A program made the position numbers and the translations under genes. 13,899 nucleotides of DNA, taken from NCBI GenBank assembly GCA_964553505.1, contig CAZKKX010000058.1, positions 1-13,899 on the forward strand. Reading direction: 5' to 3'. The stretch comes from JAENZQ01 sp964553505 (GTDB lineage: Bacteria > Bacillota > Clostridia > Peptostreptococcales > JAAYPU01). Of this stretch, positions 1-6,406 are shown piece by piece (position 1 is the stretch's first letter; each line of letters opens with the position of its first letter). A model generated the notes under the pieces. The model was not told the origin of the DNA. It searched no databases and worked only from the letters and a program-made list of their open reading frames with translations.

Positions 1-21
1 ATCGGAATAGGTAATATATTA

Positions 22-50
22 TTGTTAAGATATTTTTTGAATGATAATAT
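22..50 (+). promoter_or_regulatory. Promoter of the FMN-binding lipoprotein gene
   Basis: TTGTTA at 22-27 and TAATAT at 45-50 are separated by exactly 17 bases, a good match to the vegetative sigma-A pattern. It lies 65 bases upstream of the lipoprotein start and is the only strong candidate in the short upstream region visible. Confidence 0.55.
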
Positions 51-60
51 TTTGTTAATT

Positions 61-80
61 CAGCAAAATTAAATTTGCTG
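61..80 (+). promoter_or_regulatory. 20-bp inverted repeat in the lipoprotein leader
   Basis: CAGCAAAATTAAATTTGCTG is an inverted repeat with a single mismatched pair near the centre; seven outer pairs are perfect. It begins about 10 bases after the -10 box, so it could be a repressor operator covering the transcription start or a 5' UTR hairpin. It lacks a following U-run, so it is not a terminator. Confidence 0.45.
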
Positions 81-115
81 ATAATTATTTTAACCATTAT
101 GGGAGGGAAAAATCC

Positions 116-1033
116 ATGAAAAAGCTTTTAACGTTTTTGCTGATTATTTTTATGGCGGGTGCATTGGTATTAACAGGATGTGGATCAGACGAACCTGTAG
201 CAGTTGAGAATGAAGGACAAAGCGAAAGCGCTGATTATGCTGATGGCATATATTTTGTTCAAGAAGATGGTTTTGCAAGTTCCGGATACAAATACTTTGT
301 GGTATTGACTGTCGAAAATAGTGCAATCACAGATGCTTATTGGGGAGGAACCAATATTGTTCCCCAAGGCAATAAGCGGACTGATTCAGAAAATGGAAAT
401 TATCCAATGGTAGCAGCAGGTGGTGCAGCAGCAGATTGGCATGTGCAAGCTGAAGCTGCCGAAGTATGGTTGTTAGAAAACCAGGATCCTGCAGCTTTTG
501 AAGAATTCTATACGGATGAAGAGGGGCATACGGATGAGCTTCAAACAGATGCCGGCACTCAGGTATCCATTCATGTGTCGGAATTTTTCTCGCTTGCAGA
601 AAAGGCTTTGGCGTCAGACCCGGTTCCTGCCGGAGAATACGAAACACCTGAAGACTATGTTGCTACAGCAGAATTTCCTGCAGAAGATAATGGCTGGTCC
701 TATAAAGGTGAATTCATTGTTGTAAACGGAACCATTGTGGATGCACTTTTTAATGCGGCATTTGAAGGCGAATTTAGTGAGGAGACTGCCGGATATTTTA
801 ATATAGGTGCCGATGGAAATCCGAACCCGGAGAGTCCAAGCAGCAAGCTTGAATTAGAAGAAGCATATGGCATGCCTTGGTATGCTCAAGCCAATGCCAG
901 TGCAGATTATGTAGTAAGTAATCAGGGTTTCGATGTGAATTATATTGATGATGAAGGTCATACGGATTCCATTTCAGGTGTATCTATTCATGTCAATGAA
1001 TTCGAAGAGTTATTTAACAAAGCCTTTGAATAA
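116..1033 (+). CDS. Lipoprotein with two FMN-binding-like domains (PplA-like extracytoplasmic flavoprotein)
   Basis: A secreted lipoprotein of 305 residues: a hydrophobic signal peptide ends in the lipobox LTGC, with Cys22 as the lipidated residue. Two related halves follow, about residues 40-165 and 178-305. Each begins with a DG-Y- or GWSYKGE-type strand region followed by an 'I-DA' turn. Each ends with a conserved block, DEEGHTD...QVSIHVSEF at about 135-157 and DDEGHTDSISGVSIHVNEF at about 278-296. These blocks resemble the D-x-x-S/T-G-A-T/S site at which ApbE enzymes attach FMN; the predicted acceptors would be Ser151 and Ser290. The first copy lacks the glycine, so it may be degenerate. 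The gene for an ApbE enzyme follows directly, which supports covalent flavinylation. Likely role: electron carrier or flavoprotein outside the membrane, as in Listeria PplA. The partner donor is not in the window. Flavin binding is inferred from motif and neighbour. The RBS is GGGAGGG, 8 bases before ATG. Confidence 0.75.
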   Translation: MKKLLTFLLIIFMAGALVLTGCGSDEPVAVENEGQSESADYADGIYFVQEDGFASSGYKYFVVLTVENSAITDAYWGGTNIVPQGNKRTDSENGNYPMVAAGGAAADWHVQAEAAEVWLLENQDPAAFEEFYTDEEGHTDELQTDAGTQVSIHVSEFFSLAEKALASDPVPAGEYETPEDYVATAEFPAEDNGWSYKGEFIVVNGTIVDALFNAAFEGEFSEETAGYFNIGADGNPNPESPSSKLELEEAYGMPWYAQANASADYVVSNQGFDVNYIDDEGHTDSISGVSIHVNEFEELFNKAFE

Positions 1034-1063
1034 GATATTGACGTATGCAACATATTAATGTAT

Positions 1064-1096
1064 AAAAAGCTTTAGGAGCAATCCTAAAGCTTTTTT
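1064..1096 (+). terminator. Strong intrinsic terminator after the FMN-binding lipoprotein gene
   Basis: A perfect 14-bp stem (1064-1077 with 1082-1095) closes a GCAA tetraloop, and the 3' arm ends in a run of six Ts. It should end most transcripts of the lipoprotein gene before the ApbE gene. Confidence 0.9.
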
Positions 1097-1195
1097 ACAT
1101 TATATTCTGAGATTCTACTTTGACCAGAGACCATAGATCTGACATCGGTCCTGAGACACAAGTATCTCGGCATCTGAACTTCAGGAGGTAATTAT
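1097..1195 (+). other. Spacer/leader before the ApbE gene, possibly structured
   Basis: This stretch is visibly richer in G and C than the flanking spacers. CTGAGAT (1107-1113) can pair with ATCTCGG (1164-1170), enclosing GACC (1122-1125) paired with GGTC (1147-1150). TTGACC at 1120-1125 looks like a -35 box but has no convincing -10 at 16-18 bases. I cannot match it to a known riboswitch. Confidence 0.2.
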
Positions 1196-2242
1196 ATGAA
1201 ATCAATAAGGTTATTTATCATAATAATATGCATGTTTCTACTGGCTGGTTGTACGGACCAACAGGAGAATGCTAACGGAAAAGCGTACATAAGCGACAGT
1301 GAGTTTCTTCTTGATACTATAGCAACTATAAAAATTTATGGCCATAATGATACATCAATTCTTAAAGAAGCATTTGATTATATAAAAAGCCTTGAGAATG
1401 TATTAAGCGTTCATATTGAGGGAAGCGATCTATGGCGGTTAGGGAAAAATGCAGGTGTAAAATGGACATCGGTATCTTCGGACACAATAGCTTTATTTAA
1501 CCACAGCACAGAAATAGCCCAAATATCCGGAGGTCTTTTTGACATTACTTCCGGACCTTTAATAAATTTATGGAATATAGACCCTCCGGAAGGGCATTAT
1601 CCGACAAATCAAGAGAGGGAAGAGGCGATATCTTTAATTAATTATAAAGATGTTGAAATAGATAAAAAAAATAATAGAGCATATTTGAAAAAAAGCGGTA
1701 TGGAAGTTGATTTTGGTGCCATTGCTAAAGGCTATATTGCCGATAAAGTAAAAGAACTACTTATAGAAAAAGGAGTCGAAAGTGCGATTATCAATTTGGG
1801 GGGGAATGTGCTTATAATAGGAAACAAGAATGATGGAAGCGATTTCAGTATAGGTGTACAGAACCCTGATTCTATAAGAGGAGAATACTTAGGATTGTTA
1901 AATGTATCCGACAAATCTGTTGTATCATCAGGTGTCTATGAAAGATTTTTTATATATGAAGGAGAGTCATATCATCATATACTTAATCCATTTACAGGGT
2001 TTCCGCAGGATAATGAACTAAAAGGCGTCTGTGTTGTAAGTGACTCATCAACAGATGGGGACGCATTTTCTACAGCCATGTTTTTAATGGGTAAAGATGA
2101 GGGGATGGAATTAATTAATAATACAGAGGGTATAGATGTAATATTTATTACTAAGGATAATGAGTTATATCTTTCATCAGGTCTAAAAGACATTTTTGAA
2201 CTTGCACCCGGAAGCGGCTATGCGATTGCGGACTATCAATGA
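1196..2242 (+). CDS. apbE: FAD:protein FMN transferase, ApbE family, lipoprotein form
   Basis: It transfers FMN from FAD to a Thr or Ser hydroxyl of target flavoproteins outside the membrane, with Mg2+ as cofactor. The 348-residue length is normal for the family. The signal peptide ends in LAGC (Cys19). Family motifs appear in order: GGLFDITSGPL (112-122), DFGAIAKGYIAD (172-183), NLGGNV (200-205), HHILNPFTGFP (260-270), and DAFSTA with the expected Mg ligands Asp289 and Thr293. All key positions look intact. The likely substrate is the lipoprotein encoded immediately upstream, which carries two candidate sites. The start is set by AGGAGGT, 7 bases before ATG. A strong terminator upstream means it is expressed by read-through or from its own promoter, which I could not locate convincingly; a low ratio of enzyme to substrate would make sense. 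Confidence 0.93.
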   Translation: MKSIRLFIIIICMFLLAGCTDQQENANGKAYISDSEFLLDTIATIKIYGHNDTSILKEAFDYIKSLENVLSVHIEGSDLWRLGKNAGVKWTSVSSDTIALFNHSTEIAQISGGLFDITSGPLINLWNIDPPEGHYPTNQEREEAISLINYKDVEIDKKNNRAYLKKSGMEVDFGAIAKGYIADKVKELLIEKGVESAIINLGGNVLIIGNKNDGSDFSIGVQNPDSIRGEYLGLLNVSDKSVVSSGVYERFFIYEGESYHHILNPFTGFPQDNELKGVCVVSDSSTDGDAFSTAMFLMGKDEGMELINNTEGIDVIFITKDNELYLSSGLKDIFELAPGSGYAIADYQ

Positions 2243-2274
2243 TGTTTCGGAAAATCTCTTTCCACGCATTGAAG

Positions 2275-2304
2275 TTGCCAATCAAACAGGGCTTATGGTA
2301 TAGT
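2275..2304 (+). promoter_or_regulatory. Candidate promoter of the DUF3311-like gene
   Basis: TTGCCA (2275-2280) and TATAGT (2299-2304) are 18 bases apart, and the -10 is preceded by TGG, an extended -10 motif. It sits 33 bases upstream of the small membrane protein gene, in the 95-base spacer after apbE. Confidence 0.4.
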
Positions 2305-2337
2305 TAAAGTGTATTTCGGTAGGAAGAAGGGGCGCAG

Positions 2338-2562
2338 ATGTCTAATAAGAAACAAAATAAAGTAAAGCATAGGATATGGCTTTTATTAATTATCGGATTT
2401 GTTCTTATAGAATTTCCGGGAGTGTTTTTCATTAATCGTGTACAGCCGTATATCTTGGGATTTCCGTTTTTATATGGCTTTGTTATACTTGTATGGATAT
2501 ATATGTGCTTCGTTTTACTTTATGCTTATAAGTGCAATTGGGGGGAAAAGTCGGATGAATAA
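2338..2562 (+). CDS. Small DUF3311-like membrane protein (symporter accessory type)
   Basis: A 74-residue protein with two predicted membrane helices, about residues 12-32 and 40-65, and a charged cytoplasmic N-terminus. The pattern NRVQPYILGFPFLYGF matches the DUF3311 signature (an N-R-x-x-P...G-x-P-F-x-Y core), as I recall the family. DUF3311 genes usually lie directly upstream of a sodium:solute symporter gene and are thought to be accessory subunits, with function not established. Here no symporter follows: the stop codon is 2 bases from the 3' end of the converging response regulator. The window's only symporter (10823-12292) is about 8 kb away on the other strand and has no such gene next to it. 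The RBS is AAGAAGGGG, about 5 bases before ATG. Confidence 0.7.
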   Translation: MSNKKQNKVKHRIWLLLIIGFVLIEFPGVFFINRVQPYILGFPFLYGFVILVWIYMCFVLLYAYKCNWGEKSDE

Positions 2563-2587
2563 ACCTATTTATAAATTGTGCTGTTGA
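2555..2587 (+). other. Overlapping ATG and 10-codon mini-ORF at the DUF3311 stop
   Basis: An ATG at 2555-2557 overlaps the end of the DUF3311 gene, preceded by GGGGGGAAAAG as a possible RBS. It reads MNKPIYKLCC and stops at TGA 2585-2587. The position and overlap are what would be expected for the start of a translationally coupled downstream gene, but the body is missing. It may be a remnant or chance; coding evidence is weak. Confidence 0.2.
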
Positions 2588-3272
2588 ATTTATATCCTAC
2601 ACCTCTTACGTTAACGATATACTCAGGGTTCGATGGATTCTTTTCTATTTTTTTTCTCAAATTACTTATATAAACCATAATGGTTCGTGCATCATTTTCG
2701 AGACTGTCCATTTTCCAAACCATTTGAAATAATTGTTCCATGCTGTAAATTCTTTTGGGATTTTTAATCAGAACAGCCAATAAATCAAATTCTTTTCCAG
2801 ATAAAAAGACTGGTTCTCCGTCAATAAATACTTCATGACTATCCAGATTTACTTTTATTCCGGGGTACTCAATAATAGAAGGCGTTTGATTTGTTTGCTG
2901 GGTAAACCGATTTCTTCTTAGGTGAGCTTTAATTCTTGCAATTAACTCATTTGGTAAAAAAGGTTTCGTGACATAGTCATCTCCTCCTACCGATAAAGCT
3001 AAGACTTTATCCATTTCCTGAGATTTGCAGCTTAGAAATACAATTGGAGCATTGGTGTATTTACGAATTTCAAGACACAACTCGATACCATCTATATCCG
3101 GAAGCATAATATCAAGGAGGATTAAATCCGGTGCCTCTGTTTGTAAATCTTCAAGAGCTTGTTGTGCATTTTGGGCAGTTAAAACCTAGTATTTTTCTTC
3201 CATTAAGCATGATTTTATCAGCTCAAGAATTTCCATTTCATCATCAATAACTAAGATTTTTTCTCTGGCCAT
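2565..3272 (-). pseudogene. OmpR/PhoB-type response regulator interrupted by an in-frame TAG
   Basis: Read from ATG at 3272 (RBS AGGAG, 8 bases upstream), the frame gives a standard receiver domain beginning MAREKILVIDDE, with acidic pocket Asp10 and Asp11. Codon 29 is TAG (3186-3188), and the same frame then continues with VLTAQNAQQALE and a complete regulator. This includes phosphoacceptor Asp54 in LILLDIMLPD, Ser81, Lys103 in TKPF, and a winged-helix DNA-binding domain at about 135-233 ending RGVGYKF. The full length would be 235 residues, normal for the family. A single base change from GAG (Glu) or CAG (Gln), both common here in relatives, explains it. The internal ATG at 3107 has no ribosome site and would start after Asp54, so a working product is unlikely. 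The gene lies 42 bases downstream of the kinase. A sequencing error or stop read-through are the alternatives. Confidence 0.85.
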
Positions 3273-3314
3273 ACATAAGTCTCCTTTCATTAATAAAGAT
3301 ACATGTATCATAAA

Positions 3315-5027
3315 TCAAGGTGTATAAAAAGGGATAGTAAAATGGAAGGTGCTCCCCTCGCCAATTTTGCTGTCTACCCAGATATTTCCTTTATGAAATT
3401 CTATTATTTCCTTTGAAATAGCAAGCCCTAATCCACTGCCTTCATAATTTTGATGGATTTTGCTTCTGAAAAACCTGTCAAAGATATTCTCCGTATCTTT
3501 CGGCAAAATACCGGGACCGGTATCGGAAATGGATACCAAGAGATAATCTTCTTCGTATTCAGTTAAATTTATTAGTATTTTACCACCGGTTGATGTGTAT
3601 TTTATGGCATTGAAGACGATGTTTGAACAAACTTGATCAATTCTTTCAATATCTATAATAACAAAAGATTTCAAAAAAACCTCGGAAATTTCATAATTTA
3701 TTTCAAAATTAATATTATTCTGAAAAATATCCCATTCATATTTTTCCAATACGTCTTTTATAAATTCCGATATTGTGATTTGAGAAAAGTTGAAAGAGAT
3801 TTGTTTGGATTCAAATTGTGTCAGCTGAAATAAATCCTGAACAAGTCTTTGGAGATGTAGGGATTTCTTATATATCAAATCAATATAGTTTTTCTTAGTA
3901 TTCTCTTCGAAACGACCTTCTTTTATTGCGGCAATATATCCTACGATAGATGTAATTGGAGTGCGAAGTTCATGTGAGATATTAGTCAGTAAAGATTGTC
4001 TTGATCTTTCCGTATTTTTTAAGTTTTCTTCCACTATTTTGCGATCGGTAATATCCCTGATAATACCTTCAACACGTGTGATATGGGTTTCTTCATCCAC
4101 AAAAAATGTGGATTTCTGTTCGGTCCAGACATAGTGTTCCGATCTATGCTTCCAGCGCAAAGTGAGCGGCTCTGAAAAAGAAGAATATGGGTCTATCAAT
4201 GCTTCCAGAAAGGGACTATCATCCGGATGTATGATTTCAAAAAATATATCAGGATTATTATAAAAATCCTCCGGTGTGTATCCCATAATTTTTTCGCACG
4301 ACGGGCTGACATATTTAAAATACATGGTAGGCTTTAATTGGAATACATAAATCATATCTTGAGCATTTTCTGCCATCAATCGGTAGAGAGTTTCGCTTTT
4401 AATGAGCTCCTCTCTTATTTTTTGAAGATAAATAAGCATAATGCTGAAGTTTAGTAAATTGGCCAGAATGATTTCACTTATATATCCCAATTGTGAATTC
4501 CTGAAATCAGGGTAAAGATAGGGATAATAGGCTTTGTGAATGCCCCAGATAAAAAATATAAGAATGATAATTATTTTTCCTATATTATTCATCTTCCAGT
4601 ATCTGAGGAGCATTATTCCGGTTACAACAGCAATAATGTTAAAGAAAGCTGCCGACAGTAGAGTAATGGTGACAAAAGGAAGCTGGTAATATACGGCTAA
4701 AGAAATCCATAGGATGTTTACAATTGTAAACTGAATCCAATAATATGGGAATTTTCTTCCAATAAAATAATAGGTGCCTGCTAATAGAAACAAGCTGTTG
4801 AAAAGATCACATACTTGTTTTGCTCCGATCAAATAAATAGACGAAGAATTAGAGATGAGAAATATACTGAAAACAAGACTAATCGCATACATGACCCAAC
4901 TCAAGCCCCAATAATTAATGTATTTTTCACGATTCTTTGTAAAAATGTAAAAATAAAATAAAGAAATCAAAAATACAAATAGAATCAATATAAATAGTAA
5001 ATAATAATTTTGAGACAGATGATACAT
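3315..5027 (-). CDS. Membrane sensor histidine kinase with 7-TM N-terminus and PAS domain
   Basis: The 570-residue kinase autophosphorylates on a histidine and would phosphorylate the neighbouring response regulator. It has about seven N-terminal membrane helices (residues 6-28, 38-60, 70-90, 96-115, 118-141, 150-166, 182-202) with no large external loop, so the signal is probably a membrane-embedded or small ligand. A PAS domain follows (about 212-330), then the HisKA domain with the H-box NISHELRTP (His352). The ATPase domain has the N-box SNIVFNAIKYT (Asn473), G1 box DTGPGI (502-507), F-box FDRFF and G2 box GSGLGLAI (530-537). All catalytic motifs are intact. The start is supported by AAGGAG, 9 bases upstream. 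It is transcribed away from the TRAP operon and shares its 201-base control region, so it may sense a TRAP substrate. Its downstream regulator partner carries a stop codon. Confidence 0.92.
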   Translation of the reverse strand: MYHLSQNYYLLFILILFVFLISLFYFYIFTKNREKYINYWGLSWVMYAISLVFSIFLISNSSSIYLIGAKQVCDLFNSLFLLAGTYYFIGRKFPYYWIQFTIVNILWISLAVYYQLPFVTITLLSAAFFNIIAVVTGIMLLRYWKMNNIGKIIIILIFFIWGIHKAYYPYLYPDFRNSQLGYISEIILANLLNFSIMLIYLQKIREELIKSETLYRLMAENAQDMIYVFQLKPTMYFKYVSPSCEKIMGYTPEDFYNNPDIFFEIIHPDDSPFLEALIDPYSSFSEPLTLRWKHRSEHYVWTEQKSTFFVDEETHITRVEGIIRDITDRKIVEENLKNTERSRQSLLTNISHELRTPITSIVGYIAAIKEGRFEENTKKNYIDLIYKKSLHLQRLVQDLFQLTQFESKQISFNFSQITISEFIKDVLEKYEWDIFQNNINFEINYEISEVFLKSFVIIDIERIDQVCSNIVFNAIKYTSTGGKILINLTEYEEDYLLVSISDTGPGILPKDTENIFDRFFRSKIHQNYEGSGLGLAISKEIIEFHKGNIWVDSKIGEGSTFHFTIPFYTP

Positions 5028-5064
5028 TTTGTAATCTCCTTTTACAAATCATCTTGCTATTTTT

Positions 5065-5073
5065 ATTGTACCA
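5065..5073 (-). promoter_or_regulatory. Extended -10 promoter of the histidine kinase gene
   Basis: On the minus strand TGG directly precedes TACAAT (complement of 5065-5070), an extended -10 element. The region 17 bases upstream is T-rich without a clear -35 box, which is tolerated by extended -10 promoters. It lies about 38 bases before the kinase start. Confidence 0.4.
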
Positions 5074-5125
5074 GAAAAATGCACAAAAAAAAGACAAAGA
5101 AATATTTAATGTTTTTTTATAAAAA

Positions 5126-5155
5126 TTGAAGCTTATATTAAGTGTATTTTAATAT
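5126..5155 (+). promoter_or_regulatory. Candidate promoter of the TRAP transporter operon
   Basis: TTGAAG (5126-5131) is followed after 17-18 bases by TTAATA/TAATAT (5149-5155). It is about 75 bases upstream of the binding-protein start. The region is very AT-rich, so alternative boxes exist. Confidence 0.4.
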
Positions 5156-5228
5156 TTGTTTGATATCATAATCATATATTTTACATTATTCAAAAAATTC
5201 TAAACATTGTATCAAGGGAGGATAAAAG

Positions 5229-6290
5229 ATGAAAAAAAGGAAGTTCATGGCATTTACTCTCGCGTTAACATTGGTTGTTACGGCATTTACAGGCTGCGGC
5301 GGCGGTGGTGGCGGCGGTAACGAAGGTGGAGATGATAATGGAAATGCATCGGCAAAACCTATTGTTTTGAGGCTATCTTCTGACGCACCATTAGAGCACA
5401 TTGCCACTGAATTGAACAACGAACTCGCAGAAAAGGTAAAGGAAAGAACTGACGGGAGAGTTGAAATTCAATATTTTCCTGCAAGCCAGTTAGGTGGGTA
5501 TGAAACAGTTTATGAAGAAATCGTTAGGGGAACCATTGATGCCGGTCAGATTACCATACCGGATGCATTGGATGCCAGATTAGGTGCAGCTTATGTACCG
5601 TATTATGCTAAAAACTTTGAAGAAGCAAAAGTACTCTTTGCTCCAGATTCTTATCTGTGCACGGAACTGGGAAAGTTGACAGAAGTAAATGATGTCAGAT
5701 TCCTCGGTATCGTTCTTGAAGGATTTATCGGAATGGCTTTTGTAAAAGAACCGGCTGATATGTTTACTCCCGGTGTAAATAAAGAAGTAAAGACCAGAAG
5801 TCCGGCCATGATAACTTTCCGTGTTGCACAAGAAGATCTTGGTTTTAATCCGATTACCGTTCCTTATAACGAAGTGCCAACCGCTATACAGACAAAAGTT
5901 GTTGACGGATGGGTCGGAGGAACTCCCAACATTAACTATGCTTGGGTTGGAGAGGTTATCAATTATATGTATGTGAATTATATTCATGCAGAAGCTACAA
6001 GTTATGTCATTAGCGAAAAAACTCTTGCCAAACTGTCACCGGAAGATGCAGATATCGTTGTTGAAGCATTCCAGGAACAAAGCATAAGGAGCTTTACACT
6101 TGCTGAAGAAAATGAGGAAGTGTACAAGCAAAAACTGTCTGATGATTATGGAGTTGAAGTTGTTGAATTTACTCCGGAGCAAATAGATGCGTATGCTGAT
6201 TTTGTTCGTGAAACCACTTGGCCACAGTTTGAAAACCAATTGACAAAAGAGTTGATGGACGGAATGAGAGCAGAAGTAGAAAAACTTTAA
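5229..6290 (+). CDS. TRAP transporter substrate-binding lipoprotein (DctP family)
   Basis: This is the extracytoplasmic solute receptor of a TRAP transporter, delivering a ligand (usually a carboxylate) to the DctQM membrane complex. It has 353 residues. The signal peptide ends FTGC, with Cys23 probably lipidated; phenylalanine at -3 is slightly unusual. A run of seven glycines (24-30) and an acidic linker follow as a flexible tether. The mature part starts with VLRLSSDAP and has ASQLGG (85-90), the region containing the conserved ligand-binding arginine (KTRSP, Arg190), and VPYNEVPTAIQTKVVDGWVGG (about 211-231), a family hallmark where the receptor usually reads VDG-E-P. The RBS GGGAGG is 7 bases upstream of ATG. 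Genes for the small and large membrane subunits follow. Substrate unknown; the changes around the arginine and after VDG suggest something other than classic C4-dicarboxylates, though this is only an inference. Confidence 0.93.
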   Translation: MKKRKFMAFTLALTLVVTAFTGCGGGGGGGNEGGDDNGNASAKPIVLRLSSDAPLEHIATELNNELAEKVKERTDGRVEIQYFPASQLGGYETVYEEIVRGTIDAGQITIPDALDARLGAAYVPYYAKNFEEAKVLFAPDSYLCTELGKLTEVNDVRFLGIVLEGFIGMAFVKEPADMFTPGVNKEVKTRSPAMITFRVAQEDLGFNPITVPYNEVPTAIQTKVVDGWVGGTPNINYAWVGEVINYMYVNYIHAEATSYVISEKTLAKLSPEDADIVVEAFQEQSIRSFTLAEENEEVYKQKLSDDYGVEVVEFTPEQIDAYADFVRETTWPQFENQLTKELMDGMRAEVEKL

Positions 6291-6347
6291 ATAAATCAAT
6301 AAATTATTATATGTTTTTAATAGACATGCTTAAGTAACTTGCTGAAT

Positions 6348-6372
6348 GAAGGGAAGGGATACCCTTCCCTTC
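6348..6372 (+). terminator. Perfect stem-loop between dctP-like and dctQ-like genes (attenuator or mRNA stabiliser)
   Basis: An 11-bp perfect stem (6348-6358 with 6362-6372) of GGGAAGGG type closes a 3-base loop. The following bases are CCTTTGTTT, with only short T-runs, so termination would be partial. Such elements after a binding-protein gene commonly keep the receptor more abundant than the permease. Confidence 0.7.
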
Positions 6373-6406
6373 CCTTTGTTTAATTATCATAGAAAGGAGA
6401 GTCGTA

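Noticed and set aside
327..725. Open frames of 75-106 codons overlapping the FMN-binding lipoprotein gene on both strands
   Set aside because: They lie wholly within a well-supported gene, have no RBS and show no recognisable protein features.
1097..1195. TPP or FMN riboswitch ahead of apbE
   Set aside because: Two CTGAGA fragments recall the TPP element, but the other conserved blocks of TPP and FMN riboswitches are absent, so only an unassigned spacer is reported.
3186..3188. TAG in the response regulator as a recoded (pyrrolysine or other sense) codon
   Set aside because: TAG ends dctQ immediately before the dctM start and also ends the regulator itself at 2565-2567. Receiver domains have no known use for pyrrolysine, and no pyl genes are in the window. 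A point mutation or sequence error is simpler.
5102..5160. Direct repeats as an OmpR-type regulator site upstream of the TRAP operon
   Set aside because: ATATTTAATGT and ATATTAAGTGT look alike, but the spacing and identity are poor and the region is so AT-rich that chance similarity is likely.
5580..5987. A 135-codon minus-strand frame within the TRAP binding-protein gene
   Set aside because: Antisense shadow of a clear DctP-family gene; low-complexity composition and no ribosome site.
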